In this document: in pieces, positions 1 to 5,085 of the stretch
How the letters are laid out: every line of letters starts with the position of its first letter
How positions within the stretch are numbered: position 1 is the first letter of the stretch
Source of the DNA: Pseudanabaena sp. CAN_BIN31
Lineage (GTDB): Bacteria > Cyanobacteriota > Cyanobacteriia > Pseudanabaenales > Pseudanabaenaceae
Length of the DNA stretch: 6,012 nucleotides
NCBI GenBank assembly: GCA_026785865.1
Contig: JAJAZG010000274.1
Span: forward strand, 1-6,012
Direction of reading: 5' to 3'
Made by a program: the position numbers and the translations under genes
The notes under the pieces: generated by a model
The model's database searches: none
Seen by the model: only the letters and a program-made list of their open reading frames with translations
What the model was told of the DNA's origin: nothing

Positions 1-175
1 CCTTAAACAAATTACCAATTTGTCTCCCCCTCGTCTTCATATTTTAAATTTCTTCCCTCTCTCCTGCCAACGCTACTATCTTCTCCCTGCACCTGTTTCT
101 TAATTGTTTTTTACCTTCCATTACGAGCGGAATGTGGGTTCAAAAATGGTTTGTTGAGATTTGCGGCAAATCAAC
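1..175. other. non-coding flank with strand-asymmetric purine/pyrimidine bias
   Basis: No convincing gene is visible. The + strand is rich in C and T, especially from about 23 to 120, so the other strand is purine-rich. I translated the leftward strand beyond the ATPase stop at 176 in all three frames. Each is closed by stops within a few dozen codons, and no Walker B motif or ATPase-like text appears. A short dyad, ACAAATT-ACC-AATTTGT, sits at 7-23. The stretch at about 126-151 (containing GCGGAATGTGGGTT) plus the hairpin at 153-175 could be the edge of an inserted element, but no transposase is in view. This is inference only. Confidence 0.4.
153..175 (-). repeat. hairpin abutting the truncated ATPase stop
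   Basis: On the + strand GTTG (153-156), a 2-nt bulge AG, then ATTTGC (159-164) pair with GCAAAT (166-171) and CAAC (172-175) around a single central G. The inverted repeat ends at the base just before the leftward TAG stop (176-178). Read leftward, the hairpin is followed after six bases by TTTTT, so it could act as a weak terminator for the ATPase fragment. It could equally be a subterminal hairpin of a mobile element that cut the gene. Confidence 0.5.
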
Positions 176-862
176 CTAAGCTATGGGATCTATTATTTCT
201 TGGTAGTCTCTTATTCCTAAATTACTCGCTGTCAACCAATCGCTAAGTGGTTTAACTACTTTAATTTTTAATTTCGAGAAAATACTAATAAACGGCTCGA
301 ATTTTTGAAGGCTCTGCTCAAGTTGCGTATGCGATCCAACAAAATCTGAACCGTTTTTCCAATCAAATTCATCTTCTTTGTGGTTCCAAATTCGGCTATA
401 TAAAAGGCGATCTCGTTTTGTGGCTACTAAAGAATATTCCAACTTTTCTGAAAGTATCTGAGTATTATTTATTTCTAAAGAGTAAGTATATATAGTTCCA
501 TTAAATATAGTACGCAGCTTGAAACAACTTGGAGAATTTAGACTCTGACGGTCTAACTTAAAAGGAATTAGTTTTTCTCCAATATCAGAACTGCCACGAA
601 ACATAAAATTTAGTAGATAATCAAGAGCTTTTAAGACATTACTCTTGCCTGAAGCATTCGCGCCAAAAATTGCGATAACTGGCAAAACATCTATATCCCA
701 ACCTTCAATGTGAAAAGGCTGAGCAATCTCATCATCAGACTTAACCCGACGGCGACTCTCACTATTACTGGGCTTGCCCTTACTTTTGCTTGCCGCCACA
801 GCACTAAGTGTTTCTGCACCCTTAATCGAGCGAAAGTTTTCTACGGTAAAGTCTAACAGCAT
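176..862 (-). pseudogene. AAA15-type ATPase, N-terminal fragment (COG1106-like)
   Basis: The 228-residue product starts with the pattern of SMC/OLD-like AAA ATPases: an opening beta strand with a VENFRSI-type motif (residues 7-13), then a Walker A P-loop GANASGKS (67-74) for ATP binding. It resembles the AAA15 family ATPase/GTPase group (COG1106), which from general knowledge is about 370-450 residues long and has Walker B and signature motifs in its C-terminal half. Neither is present here. The frame ends in TAG, and no continuation is found in any frame down to position 1, so I read it as a truncated gene. The ATG start at 860-862 is natural for the family, since homologs begin M-L-(hydrophobic)-F-x-V-x-N-F-x-S, but there is no Shine-Dalgarno sequence. 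Complete relatives are often found near defence or mobile genes and sometimes pair with an RloB-like protein. No such partner is visible. A genuinely short protein cannot be excluded. Confidence 0.72.
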
Positions 863-888
863 AATTTTTTAGTCAAGAGGCAAAAATA

Positions 889-903
889 CGTGAATTAGTC
901 ACG
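889..903. promoter_or_regulatory. small dyad upstream of ATPase fragment
   Basis: CGTGA (889-893) and TCACG (899-903) form a perfect inverted repeat around ATTAG, 26 bp upstream of the leftward ATPase start. It could be an operator half-pair. The GTGA/TCAC halves resemble CRP-type half-sites, but the 5-nt gap is not the canonical 6. Function is unproven. Confidence 0.25.
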
Positions 904-908
904 CAAAT

Positions 909-930
909 ATACATATTGTACAACTTGTAT
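909..930. promoter_or_regulatory. operator-like 22-bp dyad in divergent spacer
   Basis: The outer arms ATACA (909-913) and TGTAT (926-930) and the inner perfect palindrome TTGTACAA (916-923) share one centre of symmetry, with only two mismatched positions per half. The site lies in the 193-bp spacer between the leftward ATPase fragment and the rightward Uma2 gene. That is where a dimeric repressor controlling one or both genes would bind. No matching regulator gene is in the window. Confidence 0.4.
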
Positions 931-952
931 GTTACTTGCTAGTGTGGGGCAT

Positions 953-1007
953 CTTTTGCAAAAGGCGATCGCGCTTTGATGTGGTGAGCGTTCAAGAGGC
1001 GATCGCC
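953..1007. repeat. 12-bp palindrome plus two HIP1 octamers
   Basis: CTTTTGCAAAAG (953-964) is a perfect palindrome that abuts a HIP1 site at 965-972. A second HIP1 lies at 999-1006 inside the 10-bp palindrome GGCGATCGCC (998-1007). The other exact HIP1 copies in the window start at 2160, 2413, 2696, 2707, 2950, 3583, 4652, 5295 and 5557, giving 11 in total, five of them inside argS. HIP1 is a dispersed cyanobacterial sequence whose role is still debated. Here it mainly identifies the lineage. Confidence 0.8.
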
Positions 1008-1022
1008 CCTCAGCTAAAGGTG

Positions 1023-1028
1023 TAAAAT
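1023..1028 (+). promoter_or_regulatory. possible -10 box of the Uma2 gene
   Basis: TAAAAT lies 27 bp before the Uma2 ATG, a suitable place for a sigma70-type -10 element. No recognisable -35 hexamer is found 16-18 bp upstream, where the HIP1 repeat sits. The call rests on one hexamer in AT-rich DNA and is weak. Confidence 0.25.
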
Positions 1029-1055
1029 ATGAATAAATTTTCCAATAAGTAAATT

Positions 1056-1622
1056 ATGATTGCAGTACCACAATTCAACTACATAACTCCAGAGGAATAT
1101 CTCGAAATGGAGGAAAAAAGCGATATAAAACATGAATATATCGATGGATATGTTTATGCTATGGCTGGTGCAAACGATCCCCACGTCACAATCTCGTTAA
1201 ACATGGCTTTTATAATCCGCAACCATTTACGCGGATCGGGTTGCCGCGTTTATATGTCTGAAATGAAAGCACGTATAGATAATTTGAAACGTTTTTACTA
1301 TCCTGACGTAATGGTGACTTGCGATCGTAGAGATATAGAAACCCAAAATCACAAGCGGTTTCCGAAACTAATTATCGAAGTTCTCTCAAGTTCCACTGAA
1401 GCTTTTGACAGAGGTGATAAATTTGCCGATTACCAACAATTAGAAAGCCTAGAGGAATATGTCCTAATTAGTGCTAAACGTCAACGCATTGAATGCTTTC
1501 GGCGTAATCTAGAAGGATTTTGGGTATTGCAAACTTACTCCTATGAGCAAGATAACTTCCAATTGTCAAGCATTAACTTTGAAGGGAAATTTGTCGATCT
1601 TTATGAAGATGTGACTTTTTAG
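1056..1622 (+). CDS. Uma2 family (DUF820) PD-(D/E)XK nuclease
   Basis: This complete 188-residue protein belongs to the Uma2/DUF820 family, which is greatly expanded in cyanobacteria and has a restriction-endonuclease fold. The family order is visible: an N-terminal TPEEYLEME helix (11-19), the KHEYIDG motif (25-31) with candidate catalytic E27, the YYPDVMV strand (81-87) with D84, the LIIEVLSSST strand (105-114) with E108, and the EYVLIS strand (134-139). D84 and E108 would be the metal-binding PD...E pair. Family length is about 180-200, so it is full size. The ATG at 1056 has no clear Shine-Dalgarno sequence. A 7-codon frame just upstream (1029-1052) is in the same frame but is closed by a stop, so it is not an extension. 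The substrate is unknown; most members have no demonstrated activity and many lie near mobile DNA. The gene stands alone and converges on the next gene. Confidence 0.9.
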   Translation: MIAVPQFNYITPEEYLEMEEKSDIKHEYIDGYVYAMAGANDPHVTISLNMAFIIRNHLRGSGCRVYMSEMKARIDNLKRFYYPDVMVTCDRRDIETQNHKRFPKLIIEVLSSSTEAFDRGDKFADYQQLESLEEYVLISAKRQRIECFRRNLEGFWVLQTYSYEQDNFQLSSINFEGKFVDLYEDVTF

Positions 1623-1641
1623 GACTACCAAAGTCAGAACC

Positions 1642-1688
1642 CTGCTAAAGCTGTGGCACATGCTGCGCGTGCGCTACAGCTTTAGCAG
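1642..1688. repeat. 47-nt hairpin between convergent genes
   Basis: A 13-bp perfect stem pairs CTGCTAAAGCTGT (1642-1654) with ACAGCTTTAGCAG (1676-1688). The pairing continues inward through a G-U, two G-C pairs, one A/C mismatch and five more pairs (one of them a wobble) to a 3-nt loop at 1664-1666. It begins 19 bp after the Uma2 stop and ends 5 bp before the stop of the leftward secreted-protein gene. It is well placed as a bidirectional terminator. Neither side has a T-run, so it is not a textbook intrinsic terminator. It may instead be a dispersed palindromic repeat. Cyanobacteria lack Rho, which makes hairpin-based ends plausible. Confidence 0.65.
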
Positions 1689-1693
1689 CTTAT

Positions 1694-2236
1694 CTAGTCT
1701 GTACCTGACCATGACCAAATCGGATTACCATTTTTAACATCTTGCTTAATAATCACAGTCGTTAGACTATTAGCATCACGCATTCCTGTCATGTCCAAAA
1801 TTAGATAGGCTTTTCCATTGATAAAGCGCATTCGTAAATAGGAATGACCTTGGAATGGTTTATCATTAATTTTGGTGACTATTGCAGATGCTTGGCAGTT
1901 GCGATATTTGGTTTGTAGTTCTGCCATCCAAGTGACACTAAATGCATCACTTGCTTCCATTTTAAACGGTTTGGCAAACCAACCAAGAGACGCTGAGCCA
2001 TCGATTGTATAGCCGCCTTCGTAATAGGGGCGTGAGGTTTGGGTGAGACTAAACTCGGTGGGACAGATTGGGAAAGTGCCTCTGGAACCGAGAGGATAAA
2101 CGCTAAGGGTCAGAGTATTCGGTGCGGCAAAACTGGGATTTGTGAATAGAGCTAATTGCGCGATCGCCACAGTTCCAAAACCCAAAAATAGTTGCTTTAA
2201 AACTTGCCTGAGAGAACTGACTTTAAATATTTTCAT
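1694..2236 (-). CDS. secreted protein of unknown function
   Basis: I do not recognise this 180-residue protein. Its first 38 residues look like a Sec signal peptide: basic residues K2, K5, R10 and K14, a hydrophobic core at about 15-31, and a likely cleavage after A37 (S35-F36-A37) or A38. The mature part, about 142 residues, should lie in the periplasm or outside the cell. It is rich in beta-prone stretches (LTLSVYPLG near 42-50, SYLRMRFING and AYLILDMTG in the second half) and aromatic residues. It has two cysteines, C58 and C114, that could form a disulfide. No lipobox is present. The ATG at 2234-2236 is supported by the signal peptide placed directly behind it, although no Shine-Dalgarno sequence is seen. 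A HIP1 octamer at 2160-2167 falls inside the signal-peptide codons (VAIAQ, 23-27). It is divergent from argS across 131 bp. Confidence 0.75.
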   Translation of the reverse strand: MKIFKVSSLRQVLKQLFLGFGTVAIAQLALFTNPSFAAPNTLTLSVYPLGSRGTFPICPTEFSLTQTSRPYYEGGYTIDGSASLGWFAKPFKMEASDAFSVTWMAELQTKYRNCQASAIVTKINDKPFQGHSYLRMRFINGKAYLILDMTGMRDANSLTTVIIKQDVKNGNPIWSWSGTD

Positions 2237-2281
2237 ATAATTTTAGTATCGTGCTTGCACCCAGTTTAATTGCTTTCTGAT

Positions 2282-2320
2282 AGCAAGTCAAGGTGCTACT
2301 TCGCAAAGCCTTCACTTGCT
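2282..2320. repeat. imperfect hairpin in argS upstream region
   Basis: AGCAAGTCAAGG (2282-2293) pairs with CCTTCACTTGCT (2309-2320) at 11 of 12 positions around a 15-nt loop. It sits between the divergent secreted-protein gene and argS. It overlaps a weaker alternative pairing, TTGCT (2270-2274) with AGCAA (2282-2286), so the two cannot form together. It could be a dispersed palindrome or a cis-regulatory element, and it would be transcribed only if a promoter lies further upstream. Confidence 0.5.
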
Positions 2321-2340
2321 GCGTTAAAAAACGCTATATT
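2311..2340 (+). promoter_or_regulatory. candidate argS promoter with dyad in spacer
   Basis: TATATT (2335-2340) is a plausible -10 box, 27 bp before the argS ATG. TTCACT (2311-2316), 18 bp upstream of it, is a loose -35. The spacer contains the dyad GCGTT-AAAA-AACGC (2321-2334), which ends at the base before the -10 box. The prediction rests on hexamers alone. Confidence 0.3.
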
Positions 2341-2367
2341 AATCAACCATAGGCTAAAAATTAACCC

Positions 2368-4119
2368 ATGACTACTTCTGTTTTATCCGATTTAAAAATT
2401 CGTTGTTCCAAGGCGATCGCTGCTGCATTTGGCGAAGAATATGCTAAATACGATCCTGCGGTTGCGCCATCTAAGGATGCTAAGTTTGGTGATTATCAAT
2501 GTAATGCGGCGCTAGGCTTAACTAAGAAGCTGAAACAAAAGCCCCAAGATGTAGCGGCGCAAATAATCGCAAATTTACACGCTGATGGCTCGATAAACGA
2601 GATATTTGAGGCTCCCACGATCGCAGGGGCAGGATTTATTAACTTAAAGTTGAAGCTAAGTTATTTAGAAATGCAATTAGCGAAAATGCAAAAAAGCGAT
2701 CGCCTTGCGATCGCCACAGTTGATCAGCCTGATCGGATCATTGTCGATTTTTCTAGTCCGAACATTGCTAAGGAAATGCATGTCGGACATTTGCGATCAA
2801 CGATTATCGGTGACAGCATTGCTCGAATTTTGGAATTTCAAGGACATGAAGTTTTGCGCCTCAACCATGTCGGCGATTGGGGAACGCAGTTTGGGATGTT
2901 GATTACTTATTTGCGCGAAGTTTATCCCGATGCACTCACTAAAGCTGATGCGATCGCGATCGGTGACTTAGTAGAACTCTATCGCAAAGCAAAAAAACGT
3001 TTTGATGAAGATGAAGCATTTAAAGAGACTTCTCGCGCTGCGGTGGTCGAGTTGCAAGCTGGTGAATCATCGGCAAAACAAGCATGGTTATTACTTTGCG
3101 AACAATCGCGCCGTGAGTTCCAAAAGATTTATGACGTTCTAAATATCCAAGTGCAAGAGCGTGGCGAATCTTTTTATAACGCATATTTAGCTGATGTCGT
3201 TACAGATTTACGCGAAACAGGCTTATTGCAAGAAGATCAAGGTGCTTTATGTGTCTTTTTGGAAGGATTCAGTAATAAAGATGGTCAGCCACTGCCCCTA
3301 ATCATCCAGAAAACTGATGGTGGCTATAACTACGCGACAACCGATCTCGCCGCCCTGCGTTATCGCATTCGCGAAGACAGAGCCACGCGGATCATTTATG
3401 TAACTGATATCGGTCAATCAGGACATTTTACACAAGTTTTTCAGGTGGCGCGGAGAGCGAATTGGATTCCTGAAACCGTGCAGACCACTCACGTTCCCTT
3501 TGGGTTGGTGATGGGTGACGATGGTAAAAAATTTAAAACGCGATCGGGCGATACGGTGTCGTTGAAGAGTCTTTTAGAAGAGGCGATCGCCCGTGCGCGT
3601 GCGGATATCGAGACTCGTAACCCAGAAGCATCGGAAGAATTTAAACAAGATGTCGCCGAAGCTGTGGGACTCGGTGCAGTCAAATATGCCGACCTCTCGC
3701 AAAATCGCACCAGCAACTACATCTTCAGTTTCGATAAAATGTTGGCTTTGCAAGGCAATACCGCACCCTATATGCTCTATGCCTATGTGCGGGTAAAGGG
3801 AATCGGGCGCAAAGGTGAAATTGATTTTGCGAGTTTAAATGTGGATGCCGTGCGCCTCACCACTGAGCCAGAGATTATTTTGGCAAAACATTTGTTGCAA
3901 TTTGCGGAAGCGATCGATGCGGTTGCAGAAGAGCTATTCCCAAACCGTCTTTGTCAATATCTCTTTGAACTCAGTCAAAAGTTCAATCAATTCTTCGAGC
4001 AATGCCCTGTCTTGCAAGCCGAAGAAAGAGTTTCGCGCTTGAGTCTCTGTGATATCACTGCGAAAACTCTCAAGCTTGGTTTGAATCTGCTTGGTATTCG
4101 TGTTTTAGAACGCATGTAA
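2368..4119 (+). CDS. argS: arginyl-tRNA synthetase
   Basis: This cytoplasmic class I enzyme charges tRNA-Arg with arginine using ATP. At 583 residues it matches the family's usual 550-590. The N-terminal Add1 tRNA-recognition domain (about 1-95) includes GDYQCNAALG (41-50). The catalytic core has FSSPNIAKEMHVGHLRST (128-144 region), in which HVGH (138-141) is the HIGH signature. DGGYNYATTDLAALRYR (317-333) contributes to the active site. GKKFKTRSGDTVSL (386-399) stands in for the KMSKS loop, which is commonly degenerate in bacterial ArgRS. The C-terminal helical anticodon-binding domain ends with the typical GLNLLGIRVLERM. The ATG at 2368 lacks a clear Shine-Dalgarno sequence. Five HIP1 sites lie within the gene, two of them 3 bp apart at the boundary between the N-terminal domain and the core. 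No sign of damage is seen. Confidence 0.98.
   Translation: MTTSVLSDLKIRCSKAIAAAFGEEYAKYDPAVAPSKDAKFGDYQCNAALGLTKKLKQKPQDVAAQIIANLHADGSINEIFEAPTIAGAGFINLKLKLSYLEMQLAKMQKSDRLAIATVDQPDRIIVDFSSPNIAKEMHVGHLRSTIIGDSIARILEFQGHEVLRLNHVGDWGTQFGMLITYLREVYPDALTKADAIAIGDLVELYRKAKKRFDEDEAFKETSRAAVVELQAGESSAKQAWLLLCEQSRREFQKIYDVLNIQVQERGESFYNAYLADVVTDLRETGLLQEDQGALCVFLEGFSNKDGQPLPLIIQKTDGGYNYATTDLAALRYRIREDRATRIIYVTDIGQSGHFTQVFQVARRANWIPETVQTTHVPFGLVMGDDGKKFKTRSGDTVSLKSLLEEAIARARADIETRNPEASEEFKQDVAEAVGLGAVKYADLSQNRTSNYIFSFDKMLALQGNTAPYMLYAYVRVKGIGRKGEIDFASLNVDAVRLTTEPEIILAKHLLQFAEAIDAVAEELFPNRLCQYLFELSQKFNQFFEQCPVLQAEERVSRLSLCDITAKTLKLGLNLLGIRVLERM
2696..2714. repeat. tandem HIP1 pair within argS
   Basis: Two complete HIP1 octamers (2696-2703 and 2707-2714) are separated by three bases and are read in different codon phases. 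The first encodes parts of S-D-R, the second A-I-A (residues 110-116). They lie in the presumed flexible linker between the tRNA-recognition domain and the catalytic core, where extra residues would be tolerated. Confidence 0.85.
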
Positions 4120-4180
4120 AACCCGCTCCCGCGAGAAAACTCATATTTTTATCGATGAGGGGTAATCGCATTTTATTGGT

Positions 4181-4197
4181 TTATAATTGAGTTATAA
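4181..4197 (+). promoter_or_regulatory. -10-like box within a TTATAA dyad, DUF433 promoter
   Basis: TATAAT at 4182-4187 matches the -10 consensus and sits 43 bp before the DUF433 ATG. It lies within TTATAA-TTGAG-TTATAA (4181-4197), a perfect dyad that could be an operator if the DUF433 protein or a relative autoregulates, as antitoxins often do. No good -35 is seen at 17 bp. The rest of the argS-DUF433 gap (4120-4230) shows no strong terminator, only a 3-bp GAG/CTC stem before ATATTTTT at 4133-4150. Confidence 0.3.
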
Positions 4198-4230
4198 GTA
4201 ATTTTTCGTTTTCCAAAGAGGATAAATTTA

Positions 4231-4452
4231 ATGAAACGATGGGAAACTTTAGTGGAAGTGGAAAGAGAAGCTGGTAAAGTAAGTGGAGCTTGGATATTTC
4301 GGAATACGAGGGTTCCTGTTTCGGCATTGTTTGAAAACTTGCGTGATGGCGCAACCGTAGAAGAATTCTTGAACTGGTTTCCCCCTGTCCAAAGATATCA
4401 AGTTGAGGCTGTACTAAATTATGAACTTGAGATGTTAGCGATTGCGGCTTAA
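4231..4452 (+). CDS. DUF433 domain protein, antitoxin-like
   Basis: This 73-residue protein carries the DUF433 motif across nearly its whole length: the turn GAWIFRNTRVPVSALFENL (19-37), DGATVEEFLNWFP (39-51) and QVEAVLNYE (57-65). DUF433 proteins are small winged-helix/HTH-like proteins, many annotated as VapB-like antitoxins and usually encoded just before a PIN-like DUF5615 toxin. The start is unusually well supported for this window: GAGGA at 4218-4222 lies 8 nt before the ATG, the only strong Shine-Dalgarno sequence seen here. No toxin gene follows. The only ATG overlapping the end of the gene opens a 7-codon frame (ATG at 4455). It may therefore be an orphan antitoxin or DNA-binding protein whose partner was lost or lies elsewhere. 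It follows argS by 111 bp in the same direction but probably has its own promoter. Confidence 0.85.
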   Translation: MKRWETLVEVEREAGKVSGAWIFRNTRVPVSALFENLRDGATVEEFLNWFPPVQRYQVEAVLNYELEMLAIAA

Positions 4453-4595
4453 TTATGAAAAAGGATTGCAGTTGGTGATTATATGGAGATTTCCATACGC
4501 ATGAATTAAGAGCCATCGACTCAAATCCCCTATTCGCTAAGGGACGAGATCAACTGGAAACAACTGGTTAAGGACTATCTCAGGAATAATTCTTT

Positions 4596-4647
4596 AAAGC
4601 TATATACAGCAGGAAAAATTTATGAATTCCCCCTACTGTATAGCTTT
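4596..4647. repeat. imperfect palindrome downstream of bolA
   Basis: AAAGCTATATACAGCAGG (4596-4613) pairs with CCTACTGTATAGCTTT (4632-4647) with a 2-nt bulge and one mismatch around an 18-nt loop. It lies in the convergent gap between DUF433 (ends 4452) and bolA (stop at 4660). Read leftward, the stem is followed by an AT-rich TTTAAAGAATTATT, so it may end bolA transcription. It could equally be a dispersed palindromic repeat. A HIP1 octamer (4652-4659) lies between it and the bolA stop. Confidence 0.55.
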
Positions 4648-4659
4648 GCAAGCGATCGC

Positions 4660-4923
4660 TTACAAAACCTGAACCTGCATACTTTCCCATTGTGAAGCGC
4701 TATAGGTTTTTAGCTGCAATGCATGAATTGCGCCAGTATCAAGATGCTCTTGAATCGCACTATAAACCAATTTGTGTTGCTTAATCATCGATAAGCCTTC
4801 AAATTGCTCCGCTACCACGATCGCTGAAAAATGTTGACCATCATGATTGGGATCTTCGACCTGAATTTTCGCGTTAGGCAACACGCTAGCGATTAGTTCC
4901 GCGATATTATTGTGAGAAATCAT
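4660..4923 (-). CDS. bolA: BolA family protein
   Basis: This 87-residue protein has the compact BolA fold sequence: an N-terminal helix ISHNNIAELIASVLPNA, a strand with KIQVEDPN, then a DGQHFSAIVVAEQF segment holding the conserved loop histidine. The signature GLSMIKQHKLVYSAIQEHL helix follows, and AIHALQLKTYSASQWE ends the domain. BolA proteins act in the cytoplasm with monothiol (CGFS) glutaredoxins to bind [2Fe-2S] clusters. They are linked to iron, redox and transcriptional control. No glutaredoxin gene is nearby. I chose the ATG at 4921-4923 because the family normally begins with M-I-(S/T). A TTG five codons upstream (4936-4938) would give a 92-residue form whose extra residues are not family-like. 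Neither start has a clear Shine-Dalgarno sequence. The gene is divergent from the exonuclease gene. Confidence 0.9.
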   Translation of the reverse strand: MISHNNIAELIASVLPNAKIQVEDPNHDGQHFSAIVVAEQFEGLSMIKQHKLVYSAIQEHLDTGAIHALQLKTYSASQWESMQVQVL

Positions 4924-4945
4924 GGTCAATAGACTCAAAATGTAA

Positions 4946-4969
4946 GTGATTATTCACATTGTGACACAA
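4946..4969. promoter_or_regulatory. overlapping GTGA/TCAC dyads between bolA and xth
   Basis: GTGA (4946-4949), TCAC (4954-4957) and GTGA (4961-4964) alternate in orientation. They overlap a perfect TTGTG-A-CACAA palindrome (4959-4969). The cluster is 23-46 bp upstream of the chosen bolA start and in the divergent region shared with xth, a typical operator position. The halves look like CRP/FNR-type half-sites, but the gaps of 4 and 3 nt do not fit the canonical 6 (CRP) spacing, so no regulator is assigned. Confidence 0.35.
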
Positions 4970-5006
4970 GGTTAGAGCGCTTCTCCCCTTAAAATGGACT
5001 ATAAAG

Positions 5007-5047
5007 TTTTAGTTACGATCGCACCTTCGGTGCGAAAACGACTAAAG
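5007..5047. repeat. two-part hairpin upstream of exonuclease III gene
   Basis: An inner 7-bp stem pairs TCGCACC (5019-5025) with GGTGCGA (5029-5035) around a 3-nt TTC loop. An outer 6-bp stem pairs TTTAGT (5008-5013) with ACTAAA (5041-5046) across an internal loop. It ends about 39 bp before the xth start. If transcribed it would fold in the 5' leader of that mRNA. There is no T-run after it, so it is not a normal terminator. It may be a dispersed repeat or a leader structure. Confidence 0.5.
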
Positions 5048-5085
5048 CGCTATGTCAAGACTCTTGGATTAGTAATAGAGATTTC

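Noticed and set aside
2705..4042. Several 65-75-codon frames on both strands inside argS
   Set aside because: They are shadows of a complete, well-conserved argS and have no start signals or recognisable motifs.
4133..4150. Intrinsic terminator after argS
   Set aside because: The stem is only 3 bp (GAG/CTC) before ATATTTTT, too weak to call.
4455..4478. ATG next to the DUF433 stop that could start a toxin gene
   Set aside because: The frame ends after seven codons and the following sequence shows no DUF5615/PIN-like text in any rightward frame.
4181..4516. Leftward 111-codon frame opposite DUF433
   Set aside because: It is antisense to a recognisable DUF433 gene that has a good Shine-Dalgarno sequence, and its translation shows no domain.
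4510..4692. Rightward open frame of about 60 codons running across the palindrome at 4596-4647
   Set aside because: It has no ATG after the stop at 4507-4509, overlaps the 3' end of bolA and spans a palindrome. The translation resembles nothing I recognise.
4936..4938. TTG start for a 92-residue BolA
   Set aside because: The ATG at 4921-4923 gives the family-typical N-terminus, and the five extra residues have no support from a ribosome binding site.
4946..4957. CRP-type binding site (GTGA...TCAC)
   Set aside because: The gap is 4 nt rather than the canonical 6, so it is kept only as an unassigned dyad.
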